Below, one piece after another: positions 11,961-23,748 of a stretch of 64,000 nucleotides of DNA. The stretch is from Ectocarpus siliculosus (taxonomy: Eukaryota; Sar; Phaeophyceae; Ectocarpales; Ectocarpaceae). The stretch covers positions 4,011,710 to 4,075,709 of the forward strand of contig FN649728.1 in assembly GCA_000310025.1 (NCBI GenBank), written 5' to 3'. Position 1 is the first letter of the stretch. Each line of letters starts with the position of its first letter. The position numbers and the translations under genes are program-made. Under the pieces are notes generated by a model, which was not told the origin of the DNA, made no database searches, and was given only the letters and a program-made list of their open reading frames with translations.

Positions 11961-12780
11961 GAGGAGAGGAGGCATTGCCCCTCCACGCCCCTAGTTGGGG
12001 CGGGTGCCCAGAATGAGAAAGATGAATGTGGGGACGAATAATTCGTGGTGGACATATGACGGGGTGTTTCTAGAACCACGTGCGAATACCATATGCATAG
12101 TCTATACGACTTGTGCGTTTTGTGTTTTCTTGAAAAACAATAATTGGAACGATTTGGTTTTGTCGAACATGGATGGAACATATGAGAAAGGGCAGAGAAA
12201 ACTGTCATTGTTTTGGTGATGAAACATCGAAAATAAATATCAAGGATCAATCCCAGCCTTGTCGCCGAGAGATCACGCCAAAGGCAGGTAAAGAGTGTTC
12301 GAAGCCCGCTCGTGGATGCGTCCAAGCTCCAACGGAGCAATATGGCATGGTGCAGAATACTGTTGTGGGAAAACTCTGGGTGGGGAAAGTCTTGAAGTAC
12401 AAACAGCCGCAACATCAGACTATACATACATGTGAAAACAATCTGCATGCGCCATTGGTGCGAAGGGTCTCAAGATACACTAGGGAAAGAAATCAACGAA
12501 CGATATGATATGATGACTATGTCCCAAGAAGGGGAGGGGCATTAACGAGGTAGACACCGTGGACAATGATTCAAATTTCTATTTCGCCAGGCGGCAGAGC
12601 TTTTGCCGTACTCAGCACCGATGTGAAATAGACCTAAAGTAATAGTACCACGAGTACTAACATTCTACACGAAGCACAACCAACATCAATCTATCTTTAA
12701 CAACATTGAGGTGAGGAAAAACTCGTTCACCTTTCTTTACCTCAGAAACGATCGTACATTATTAGAGAAGCAAACCTGTG
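11961..12780. other. Intergenic, no supported gene
   Basis: No coding frame or recognisable repeat. The ~195-codon minus-strand open frame at 11861-12448 has no family features, runs into the duplicated flank at its left end, and is likely chance. Confidence 0.4.
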
Positions 12781-13160
12781 CATCTTCCATCGAAGCTCGC
12801 GAAGCGACTTCCATGGAAGTCGCTTGGTAAGCTCGCCCACCTTCGTGCAGGTTAGGAAGCTTTGTGGCACAGTTCCCACGGAAGTGTACCACCTGAATCC
12901 AGATTCCATGGAAGTCAAGATGAGTGACAACCATGAAAGCTTTCAAATACAGCTTTCATGGAAGTCGTTCGCGTTTCTCAACGTCCATGGAAGCCATCGT
13001 CAGGGGCTTCCATGGGAGCTGTCTCCCACTCGTTTCCACGGAAGCAATCACCCGAGTCCAGCTTCCATGAAAGTCATCGTGCAGGGCTGTCATGGAAGCT
13101 TGCACGGGAAGCTCCCATGACAATCCTTCTCTAGGATGTCCGCTTCCATGGAAGACCTCG
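12781..13160. repeat. Array of degenerate CTTCCATGGAAG palindromes
   Basis: At least twelve copies of a self-complementary motif close to CTTCCATGGAAG lie within 380 bases, spaced irregularly by about 20-45 bases. The best is a perfect 20-bp palindrome at 12804-12823 (GCGACTTCCATGGAAGTCGC). Near 12930-12960, CATGAAAGCT and AGCTTTCATG form a second perfect inverted pair. Others are near 12784, 12873, 12904, 12992, 13006, 13033, 13061, 13090 and 13143. This is a dyad-symmetric satellite-like block, not coding. Confidence 0.8.
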
Positions 13161-13340
13161 TGAAGGACTTTGAGGATGTCGCACCTAATCTACTCAGCGG
13201 CAGTGGGTTGTCGATGCGTTCGACCACGCATCCGTTGCCGACATATAATACTTGGGCCCTGGTCGGTAGCCGTTGCCGATGCCGCTGTCACCGGAGGACC
13301 CGATCACAGTGACTTCCGCTCAATGTCTCCCGTCACTCTA

Positions 13341-14469
13341 ATGCAATGCCACCTCATACCGCTGCACCGCCGACAAAGGAAACGCCGTCCATATCCGACC
13401 ATGTCGAGCCTATGCTAGAAAGTCCACGCCAGAACTTGAAACGCATGTAGTCCCTCTCGAGTTCTTCACGGCAGCAGGACCCGCCGGCGAAGCCATCGCC
13501 GTCGCAGCCGCCGCAGCCGCAGACGGTGCCGGGGGCAAAGAGGGAACCGCAACCACCGGTGTGATAACGGAGGCACCACCCGCCGCCGTGACAAATAGAG
13601 GCACCGCCCCCCACCCCTGCTGTAAAAACGGAGCCGTCCCGGGGCGGTGCCGACGCCCCCACAACGAATTTTCCTCTGAGGAGCCACCGGGTTTCATTGT
13701 TGATGCAGTTTCGGTAGCGCGGCTATCGCTGCCGGCAATACAGATCGCGGACGTTTCGGCTGATGGCCGGGGTGTGCCCCTGTCGTCTGCCGGAGTACGC
13801 ACAGACCGGGCCCAAATGGATACGACCGGTCCTGCCGCAACGGGGGCGTACGCTCTTAGCTTGCGCAAAGGATCTACAAGTCCAGGAGTGGACGATTTCT
13901 TTTCGGTTGTTTCGTATCCCCCGGCATAGTTGTCTGCTTCCGCTCGCTCGGCCGAAAGTGTGCAGGCTGAATTATTTCGACCACTGATTCCTCTGCCGAC
14001 TGGGCTGAAGTCGCCCACACGGGTGGCTGGATGGCGTGCCCCGCTTCACAAGCGTGTCCTCATGGGTATTTCGGATCCCTACGGCGCCAACGTGGCAACT
14101 TGCCGCGAGGTAGATTCCTCGTTTTTCACTAAGAACTGCTTTCTGGTGACAGCTGGACGCGTTTTCTCTCTCGCTTGTCCACAACTCTGCCCAGGTGGTC
14201 TGTGAGTGGACGCATGTCGATGTGTTGCCACACGCGCCTTCGACGGATGTCGACGTCGAGGGGTTTCGACGTTTGTGGCCGCAGATGGTATGCCGATCAT
14301 CTCGGCCCGGAAAATGTTCGCCCTCGCCGGCATTGCACCCTGCGCGGGCTCTGTGCCCGAAGGACCTCCTCCGGCTTCCGTTTCTGTGGAGCCGGACGTC
14401 GCTCTCTCGTCCACGTTTCGCCGCTGCCCGTTCGATTCTGCGAGATCCTCTGAATTCTTCTCGAACTGA
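13341..14469 (+). pseudogene. GC-rich open frame interrupted by two stops, unknown family
   Basis: One plus-strand frame runs from just after a TAA near 13340 to 14469, broken only by TAG at 13927-13929 and TGA at 14203-14205 (about 375 codons in all). Its early part overlaps a different frame (13262-13420), as if shifted. The product is rich in Ala, Pro, Ser and Thr with scattered Cys, and I recognise no domain. Long frames also exist on the minus strand (13410-14018, 13972-14520) and at 14195-15019 on the plus strand, so part of the openness is due to GC bias. It could be a decayed retroelement gag-like frame or chance. Confidence 0.25.
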
Positions 14470-15819
14470 ACGCAGCTTCGGGGAATGGCTCGAAGCCGTC
14501 CTACCTATTTTCTGGAACAACCGCTGGCCAATGTTTTGCCCAGAACCCCGCGGTCTCCTCGGACGCTTCCTCGCAATCGCGGTGACACGTTGTCGGCGCG
14601 TGCTGCCGGCCGCTCATTTTGAAGCTCGCCGCCCCCTGCGGCGTCTGCCGAGCCGCCGCTCCCATCACCGGCCAGCGCGTGACCAACTGCTGCACCCGCC
14701 GCCCGCGGAGCACACGTCATCGTCCCTGCCACCCGCTGCTACTAGCCCCGGGCCTTCGGCGGTCCCGCCCACAGTCGCCGAGAAAGTCCGTCTCCCCGAC
14801 TGTGTGCATTCGTTCTCGCAGGCTGATTGGGCTAGGGAACAGCTGCCGGAAAGTGAGTGCGTGATGGCCATACGTTTTCCATGTTTGGGGATCCCCGACG
14901 GTCTTGCCAGATACTTTCTGGGATTCTTCGACTCTTGCGCGGGCGGCCAGCGCTGTCCGATGTCGTCGCCCTTACATCTTCGGAGGCTCCAAGTTTTGCG
15001 CGGTGACCCGCGCTTGTAGTAAAGTACCGCCCGTTGTCGAAGCAAATTTGTTTTTTGTTTTGGTGCTGCATCCCCAACCCCGTTCACGTCCGCCGCCTTG
15101 TGTAGACAGGTGGGAGGGTGGCTTGAAATGAGCAGGTCCTTCGGCAGACGCTGGGGATGGCTACACAGTCGGTCTGATCGTTTTCTGTTCAATCAACACG
15201 ACGCCAACTTGCGCCCGCCCACATTTACTGCGAATTTCACCCTCGTCGTGGATGTCTCTCATGTGCAGCGGGGCGGGAGTTGGACGGGCGTCATGTTGGA
15301 GCGGAGATGTTTCGTGGCGCGAACGACGATATCGTCTTTGCGTATGTAGTCTCAATATTGTGCAGTAGAGTTCATATGATCGCCGGTGCTGGTTTGGCTG
15401 GAGAGCCTCTGGTGTCTTTTGCTGAACTACCAGTCCGTTGGGCGCTGGGCTTTCAAAGCTATCGAAAAGTGCTGGGTGCTCCACGCCGACGTTTCATGCG
15501 TCAGTTGTTTATCAAGCATCATAGCGAGCTTAAGTGACTGATGATATGATTGGATCCGGGAGTTTCGTGTGTAAGCTATTTCTGAGAGGAAAAGGGTTTG
15601 CCAAACACACTCTCGTCCCCGTTTATTGTGTGTGTAGATGGAGTACGAAAAATGATTTCAATATCTGGAGTGCCTTGTTTGATTACCTTGCTTGGCTCAA
15701 GCGGCGAATATATGTATGCACAGTAGTCTAGGCCGTAGTCGGGAATCATGAATGCCAAGACTTCTATGCCCTGTGCTACTGTACATCGGCGGGTTGGGTG
15801 CTAACGACCGGAACGTATT
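14470..15819. other. Intergenic, no supported gene
   Basis: The GC-rich block continues to about 14830 with overlapping open frames on several phases and no recognisable family. From 15020 the base composition returns to that of ordinary intergenic DNA. Nothing further is supported. Confidence 0.35.
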
Positions 15820-15990
15820 GAATCCAACGTGACCAGAGGCGTCACCTATGTCATCATCACCCACACGAAACGTTTCGGCTGCCGGTCGCTCTGACCCAGG
15901 GTATCTACCAACTCTCTCGATTTGCTCTGGACATTGATTGTGTGTAACATGGCTGGATGCTCTGTGGGACCGACCTACTATCTTTTTCGT
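15820..15990 (+). repeat. Left border of the copy B duplication unit
   Basis: Resembles bases 100-270 in order and orientation (CCGGTCGCTC, CAGGGTATCTACCAAC, CTCGATTT, CTGTGGGAC). The distance from this border to the LPMO start is about 1.06 kb in copy B but about 5.04 kb in copy A, so roughly 4 kb was gained in A or lost from B. Confidence 0.55.
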
Positions 15991-16739
15991 GTCTAGTTTG
16001 GATCGAGCCTCAACGTGATTGCTCGAAAACTGTTCGCGTTTGGTGATGGTGAGAACAACAAGCAGCGCCGTGGGGACGGCGAGATCATGTGTGGGAAGAA
16101 AGTAAAGTGCTTTTTCTCGCCATGGCAAAACGACGGAGGAGATGGCCAGAAACAGGACCGATAGAGACGGAGGTTTGCGACAACCAGCGTTCTGGTCGGC
16201 GTCGTAGTGAGCGAATGGCGCGATTCCTTGAAATAAATGTGCCGCATGAAACCTTTCAATTCTCAGAAGAAACAACGGTCTCTGTCAGAGAGTAGATAAC
16301 GATATGATTGCAGTAGCTCCGAACGGCACTAACATTGCCGAGCTGAAGCGCAGTTAATTTTTTATTCTTGTGGTACATATATGTATCCATTTTTTGTCTC
16401 TTGTGTGTACTCATTTACCCCGTTCCTCGTTCCAAGTCGTTGACATGCATTGCAGTCTAGACTACTGAAGCTTTCGCCACTGCCACTCTCTTGGGTTTTG
16501 CTTGCAGGTGTGGCGCACACAGATCACCTGCGAAGGTTCCGTGTCTCTGTTCACTCAACCATTAGTCAAGCACAGAGTATACCGACCCCCTGTGCGTGCA
16601 TGGATGACATACTTCTCTCGCTGCCTCTAAGACACTTGATCAATACTTTGTGCAAGCTGTTATTTGCCGCCAACGGCAGAAACACGTGCGGGAATAAAGC
16701 TGTTGAACAGTACTTTTTCACAAGATTTCCAGAATATTT

Positions 16740-16879
16740 CCGCACACCGCCCATCTACCCACCCACCCACCCCAACCACACTACATCACTCCCTCTTCCT
16801 CTTCCTCTCGCTCGTCAGCCACACACCTGCCCTAGGAACACCATCAAGTAGCAATACATACCTAGTCTACACAGCGATC
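16740..16879 (+). promoter_or_regulatory. Conserved 5' flank of LPMO copy B
   Basis: Counterpart of 4995-5138: CACTCCCTCTTCCTC, CTCTCGCTCGTCAGCC, ACACACCTGCC, CAATACATAC and ACAGCGATCATG are shared. A CCCA-repeat tract at about 16757-16780 replaces the C-rich run seen in A. No TATA box is evident. This is probably the core promoter and 5' untranslated region. Confidence 0.5.
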
Positions 16880-19800
16880 ATGCCACGGACAGCCGTCACC
16901 GCCGCCGCTGCTGCGCTTGCGAGCGTCGCAGGGTTCTTCGCCCAACTGCCCACGGGCGATAGCCACGTCTACATGATGACCCCGGTCTCGCGTCAGCTGT
17001 GGGGGACCTCGGCCTTCCAAGACGCGTGAGTTGATCAGTTTCGTCTCGCAAGGCAACCGTGTGTATTGTCTATCTACTGTACAAAAGATCGCGTCCCCGA
17101 GCGGTGACATGTGTGTGGCGGGAGAACCTTGGAGTGAACCGGATATGATGTTGGATTACACATGCGATACAGCAGTTATAATAAGTTATAATAAGTTGTT
17201 AAATATACTGCTGTAAGAAGCGCCGACTGGACGTAATGCACTGCTGTAGTCTCGATCCGGGGTGGTGCGCGCATCATAAGCTGTCGCTTGCGGGCTCTAT
17301 CAATCCGCCCTGTGCCATGTGGATATGCATGGACAGAGAGTATTCTCTACATGCAGTCGTCAGAGCTCAGGGTGTTGTGTTCTGATGTGTTGTCCGAGCG
17401 ACGACCAGAAAAAAAGGTCCGTGATGTGATGCCACATCGAGCGGGAAAACGGAAGCGGGAAACGGGAAAGATTTTTAACCGTTATTTACTACCGGTGTTA
17501 TACTGTTGTACTACTGTACGTCCATCAGAACTGCCCCTCTGTAACCCTGTCGCCGCTCGGACCTTCACGCGCCCCACTCTCCGCCACACTGCAGGGGATC
17601 GCCGGACATAAACTACTGCCCACACTGTTTCCAGAGCCGAGGGCCAGCCGCTGTTCGTGCACGTGGAGGCGACAAGCCGTGGCCTCACTTCAACGGTGAA
17701 CGAGCGGAAAACGGCAACTACATCGAGAGCGAAGAAGTGGCTCGGAGGCACGGAATCTGCGGCGATCCTGAACAGGTACAATTTTGTGTCGAAGCGTCGT
17801 TGTGGCGCATGAAGGTGGTGAATTATGATGTTGCATGGGACAGTGGTGCAATTGAAGCGTCTGGACAACAGCAGTACACACACCCATAGACGCTTGTACA
17901 GTAGATTGACTGCTGCAGTACAGTATGGAAGTTTGACTCTTTCGGGGGCGAAAACACAAGGATTTACCACGTACGTACATTGTGCGTTGTCCACAGCAAG
18001 TGTTGACCTTAGATATGTAGACCAGTCTACATGTATATTATAGTTGTTCCACCGTGAAGTTATATAAACTTGGCTACCGCACTTGACCTTACATGCACGC
18101 GCGCAATGCATACTACACTGTAAGCATCTTGTCGAGTCTTGTCGTACCGTGGACTGTTGTACCGTGCTTTGATTTTTCATAGCTGTTCAACACCTTTCAC
18201 TCATGCAACCGTCATTTTCCTTTCAGACTGCGGCCGAAAGTTCCAACAAGTACGGGCAGGAGAACAGTAACTACCCCGTGCGCGAGACGTACGCCGAAGG
18301 GGGAATCCTCGAAGTCAAGATCGTCGTGTCGACCTACCACTGGGTGCGTTCACTTTTGGCTGCCCGACGTGTCGTTCTTGTATCACGTCTCGTCGAGTGC
18401 CACGCGTGTGTCTGACCAAGGAGCTGTACGCCCCGCACGACGTCTGTCTCAGAAGTAGTCGACATGCCGCGCGTCATTCTTCGCTCGTTTGTAGACCTTC
18501 GCGAGGGCGTTAACAAGTCATTTATCCTGCCAACTGCTGTTGAACCGCTTGCTGGGGGGATGGCAGCTCTCCGCGATACCGGGGGGCAATCGTGTAGTAC
18601 TGTGTCTTTCCGGAAATGTCACCGGGATACTGGCTAGAGGGGCGCTTTTTGAAGAACTGAAAAAGCTCCGGGGGTAAATATCCTCATGGCGTTGTTCCGA
18701 TAAATATTGCAAAAATGTGACGACATTGACGAATCACCAACACACGCACATATCGCCGCCATCTCGGACCCGGACATCCATCAAAATTAGTCGTGGATTC
18801 TACCGCCGTTCAGGTAGCTGGGCTTCCTACTCTAACATGTCCTTCGACAACCTTCCTCTCCTGACAGGGTCATGTCGAGATGTTCCTCTGCAACGCCGCC
18901 AACCTCCCCGGCGGCCCCGACAGCACCGTCACACAGTCCTGCTTCAACGAGCACCCCCTGGATCGCGCGGACGACGACGAGTTCAACGGCCCGGCCGACC
19001 CCGACAACACCGGGCGCTTCATCCTCGACCCTCCCTGCCGCGCCAGCGAAACCGACCAGGCACTGCTGGACGGCGCTTACCCCAGTGATGTGGCCACCGC
19101 GAGATTCAAGCTGCCCCAAGGCCTCAGCTGCGAGCGCTGCGTGGTTCAGATGGTTTACTGTGAGTTACGTTGGTCGTCGGTATTTCCTCGAAACGGTAAC
19201 CAACGTATAACTGTGACGGAATTACCGCGTTGCCATTCAAGACTGACACTTCCTCGGGATTTTTTCAGTAGCCCTGCATTTCAAGGATACCGAAACGCAC
19301 TTCCACTCCTTGTCACTTTCTAAGGTTACTTGTTGACTTTCATGCACCCCTCCCTTCTTCCTCATCACACCGCAGACACCGGCAACTCGTGTAAGCACCA
19401 AGGATACGCCGAGTTCAACCCTCCCTCATGGCCCAGCTCGTGCGCCCCGTCCAAGGCCGATTGGATCAACGAGGTCGTCGGCCAGTGCGGCGACGGCGAC
19501 GCCTACCCGGAAGAGTTCTGGAACTGCGCTGATATCTCCATCACGTCCGGTGAGCTCTTAAACCTCAGATATCATGCACCTTCATCTACAACGTAGTCCC
19601 TGTGTTTTCAGTTGTCATGTAAATCCGCGAAAGAACCTTCGGAACTCTGAAATACCGCCCTCATGGTCCCTCATGCACGCAAGCCTCTCACGCATATGTC
19701 CGGCACTCTCCCCCCCCGCCCCCTTTTCCTTCCGTGCTTTCCGTCGATTGTCAGATGGAGGCCCCGCTCCCGGCCCGGCTCCCGGCCCCGCGCCCACCCC

Positions 19801-19897
19801 GACGGCCCCTGAAGAGACCGAACCGCCTGTGGCGGACGTGCCCACCGCAGCACCCACGTACGCCCCGATTCCCGACAGCGAGGCGGAGACAGACTAG
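16880..19897 (+). CDS. Secreted AA15-like LPMO, copy B, truncated before its CBM1 modules
   Basis: Paralogue of copy A, about 11.7 kb downstream on the same strand. Exons: 16880-17025, 17595-17775, 18227-18343, 18868-19159, 19376-19549, then 19755-19897 to an in-frame TAG. Exons 2-5 match copy A base for base in length (181, 117, 292 and 174) with the same phases; exon 1 is one codon longer. The product is 350 residues: signal peptide, mature N-terminus HVYMMTPVSRQLW (His29), second brace His at about 147, FWNCADISI near the end of the domain, then a short Pro/Ala and Thr/Pro/Glu tail. All copper-brace and cysteine positions I can identify are retained, so the catalytic domain should be functional without the CBM1 tail. 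An unseen intron that skips the stop could restore longer isoforms. Confidence 0.82.
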
Positions 19898-20588
19898 CCC
19901 ACCCCGGCGCCTACCACCGTCGAGGAAGAGGAAACCGACGAGCCCACGTACGCTCCCACTCCCGAGGGCGAAGAAGCCGAGGAGGAGACGGACGACCGAC
20001 ACCCGCGCCCACCGCCGAGCTCGAGCCGACCACGCCCATGGACTCTCCGACCGAGCCGATCGTGGGGACCTTCGCGCCGTCGGTGGCCCCCCCCGTATCG
20101 ACCCACCCGGACTGCGAGGACCCCGTCGGTGCGTTCAACCAGTGCGGAGGAGCGGGGTACGAGGGATCCGCCTGCTGCCGGACCGGCTACGACTGCGTGG
20201 AGATGGCAGACTGCTACTCCGAGGTAAATATTCCCACGTCTACGTCGTACTTGTTCTAGCTTGTCGGCGATCGTGTACGCACTCCTTTGAGTCCTCCTCC
20301 GTTATTTGAGAATCTTCCTCCTGAGTGCGCCCTGCTATTGCTGCCGCCCTTTTTTTGGCATTTCTCGCGTTCTCTGGCCGACCATACCACCTCGCCCTCT
20401 CCTCCTTGGCGCGTGTTTATTTTCTACGTTGATTCCAGTGCCGTCCCCGCGGCGACCGCTGCTCTGAGAACTGGGGGCAGTGCGGAGGACTGCACTGGGA
20501 AGGCCCCGAGTGCTGCTGGCCCGGCGCCCGTTGCGCCGAGCGCACCGAGTGGTACCACCAGTGCATTCCCGAGGATACAGCCGCCTGA
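19898..20588 (+). pseudogene. Disconnected linker and two CBM1 modules of LPMO copy B
   Basis: Downstream of the TAG, the linker continues in the same frame (ETDEPTYAPT motif) to about 19995, then the CBM1 coding sequence continues in another frame (20038-20223), indicating a small indel near 19990-20005. The donor after CYSE (GTAAAT at 20224) and the final exon 20439-20588 match copy A. Both modules keep the QCGG...CC...C spacing and aromatics (GYEGSACC, HWEGPECC). The modules are intact, so the break is either recent, an assembly error, or bypassed by splicing. Confidence 0.7.
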
Positions 20589-21960
20589 TAAAGATCCGTT
20601 CTTCCTACCCTCCAAGCGCTTTGTTCCGGTGGTGAACTCGCGGGCAAGACCATGATGGCTTGGTTGTTGTTAATCTAGGTTGAATCGTGAAGCCGCTGTT
20701 GTGGACGGCAATCGCTTATTGTTTCTCGTAGAGCTACTGCCTTCGTACGTGTCGCACCATGTCGTTCACCCAAGTGACCGCGGTCTTCAATGTAGCAGTT
20801 TGGTTTTCCCCGAAGGCTTTCGATGCTTACGGTAGTTTCGTGGTGCGAAACAAGTATTTTCCTGATGTCTGTTTCCCGTTCTGTTCTCTTGGACCAGCTA
20901 AATGTAGTTGTGTTCACTCGTGTAGGAGTGGGCTGCTGGTAAGCCTGTGCCTTCCGTTCAATTGTGCCGTTAGAGGTCGTCGGCCCTTGGGCACTATTCG
21001 CTCCAGTTTCTTCTTCGTATTTGCTCTCCGCTTGTGTAAGGCTGGCAGACAACAGAGAAACGAGCAATAGAGCTCCGAAGCCGGAATGGTGCCGCTAAAC
21101 GAAGAACCTTCACCGGTTTCGAGTATCCAATTATCGGTATCACACGCACCTTTTACGCAAGCACGCTGCCTTCCCGTTAATGATGGTCGAGTACCCCGGC
21201 AGCGGTGGCTGTGCGTCCATGTTGTGGGCACAAACGATGTTCGTATTCTATGATGTTCGATGTTTGTTGGTTGTATGAGGTCAGAGATTGGGAGGATCGT
21301 GAAGGATGGCATGCGTCGTGGTAGACCCGCGTCTCTGAGCGATGAGTATTCGCCTTAGCAACTTGTCCAGATGTTGTGCAATTTAATGGAAGCTTTTTTA
21401 CAATGTGATCCTTGACCGTGTCCGAATTTACTCGCCTTTATTCCTCCTGTTGGGTGTCAACATATTTCTTGTCCTGGTCGGTTTGCGTTTGATGTGGAAA
21501 TTTTCTCGAAAATCACGTCGTCGCAGACTTGTTGGGAAATACAATGCATGTCTCCTGCACGGACCGACAGATGCTAGACTGCTAGGTGCATCTGCTGAAG
21601 GGTGTTTTTTCGGGCTGCTGTGTGCCAGCCGCTGTCGATTCCCCCATGGGGTCGACTTGCCACCTTTTTGCTGCTCGCCTGTATGATTTGTATTCGCGTT
21701 CGTTCGCGTTCATTCGTGTACTTTTTACATTGTCGTAGTCGCTGTGAAGAAAGATGGTAGTTGCTTTTTCCGCCGTCGAAAGAAGGGGTGGTCGTTCCTT
21801 TACGCGTGCTTCTCCAGTATTATGCAACGTCGTAGGCAGTTGGCTCCGGTGTCTCTTACTGGCGAGGGTGTTGTTGCCCGCGGGTAGGCTTTATTTCATC
21901 GAATGCATGCAATATTGTTGTTGTTGACAAGGAATTCATGGAAGTCTATTGTGCGTCAGG
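20589..21960. repeat. 3' flank of LPMO copy B, duplicated from copy A
   Basis: Aligns with 10175-11960 but lacks the MITE-like element. No conserved frame. The similarity fades after about 21960, which I take as the right end of the duplication unit. Confidence 0.6.
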
Positions 21961-23276
21961 AGCGCTGATGGTACGTGCCCTTCGTGCGCAACGTTCGCCA
22001 CTACCCTGGTCATCCCGGGTTTTTGTTTCGCTGCTGATCGGCTGCTAGAGTTGAGCTTTCGGGTTTGAAATATGCAGACTTTGCTATCATCTTATGAAGT
22101 CCTATGCAACAAACGCCTTGACAAAACTGGATGAGGGGCCAAAAGCACGGGGGGTGCTTCGCGTTCTTGAATCCACGTGCCCTCTTTCTGTGGGCAAACG
22201 CTTCCGGTGAATGGCGCTGTCACGTTTATTGTATTTGAGGGAAAAACACGGCCAAATTCCGTCGGTGCTCCTCTCCTCAACATTCATTCGGGGTTGGACA
22301 AGATGAGTTTGAAAAACTATTGAGAAACAAACCGGCAACACGACTCAAAGGTGTTTAGAGTCTGATACATGGTGCGCCGGCTTTGTCTGGATGCCATTGA
22401 CGGCAGCCCTCCCTGTGGATCAAGGAACGAAAGCTCTATCTCCATGTTTCCCAGGGTTGCCGGAAGGCTGGTCCAAGGAAAATATATCACAGGCTAATTT
22501 AGCGATAAATATCCATATCAGCCACCGTGTTCAACGAGAACAGCGTTGGTCACGGGAGATTATTACGTTGCACTGGACGGCTAGGACGACTAGGGGGCCG
22601 ATTTCCGCAAATAGACTATCCCGCGGGGTATTGTCCACGATGCACGGTGCGAATCGTTCCTCATAGAAACAAGTAGCTTAAGTGTTGTTCCCTCCCTCAT
22701 CTACGGCAGGAAGTGCGAGATTGTCTCAGCTAAATGAGAAATGTTGTCCACCAGCGATGTAATAGATGGTAACATGCGCTTGCTCGGCAATCTCGGGTGT
22801 TCGGCCTGGGCATGGCGGGGCTATCATCGGCCAGTGCTCACGACGACGCTGGGTCGTCCCGTGGGTTCGTGGAGCGTGCGAATCTCACGTGGATTGTGCC
22901 CTCCCGTGCATTGCCATATGTTGGTTTTGCGAGGAGGAAAGACGGAATTGGTCAAACCATTTTTTGGTTTGGAATTGGTCACGGTGTGCACGGGATGGCC
23001 GAGATCCGTAGTTACGGAATGCTCACGGTTGTGTGGACAGGTTTAACGAGCTCAAGAAGAAGCTGCAGATGCATGCATGCGAGAGAATGGCGAAGATAAT
23101 GAACTTCTTACATATGTTACAGTATGTCCAGTAGCATCGGACTTCCGAGAGGCGGCGGGTGCAGGCAGACTCGCGATGATGTACTCGATCTATTGCACAG
23201 GTCGGACCGATGACGGGTCAATGGTATCTAAGGGTAAATTGAATAACATACTTTAGCAAATCATGCTGTTGTAGCA
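21961..23276. other. Intergenic; one weak open frame at 22797-23099
   Basis: The plus-strand frame 22797-23099 (100 codons) reads fairly naturally (for example FARRKDGIGQTIFWFGIG) but overlaps equally long frames, has no visible splice partners and belongs to no family I know. Otherwise I see nothing. Confidence 0.25.
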
Positions 23277-23648
23277 CTCCACCGGTAGGGCGTAGGGCGC
23301 CGCTGTGCTTGCCGCATCTTCCGTGAAAGGCCCGCCAACGGAGACACTGAGGTTGAGCGGAGATGTGGCTGCCTGGCGTCGTTCCACGCTCTTCCTTCTT
23401 TTTCGTAGAGGTTATTCATAGCTCTGGAGGGGCAGCTCAAGTCCACTACCCAGCTCCATAATATAAAAAGGCTAGACTCGAAACCGGCGCTGTGACGAAG
23501 TGAGAGGTGAGAAGCCGTGTAGCTGTCGTTAGTTGATCTGCGTCCGTGAATCAAGGAGCTGTTGCGCCGAGTGCCGAGGAGGTGGTTCGCTCGAGAACCT
23601 TAATTATTTCGATGGACAACCCGGGGATGGGTCCTGTTTGCCCCCCCC

Positions 23649-23748
23649 NNNNNNNNNNNNNNNNNNNNNNNNNNNNNNNNNNNNNNNNNNNNNNNNNNNN
23701 NNNNNNNNNNNNNNNNNNNNNNNNNNNNNNNNNNNNNNNNNNNNNNNN
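23649..23748. other. Assembly gap of exactly 100 N
   Basis: A run of 100 N, the conventional size for a gap of unknown length, sits between a C-run ending at 23648 and a C-run beginning at 23749. Confidence 0.99.
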
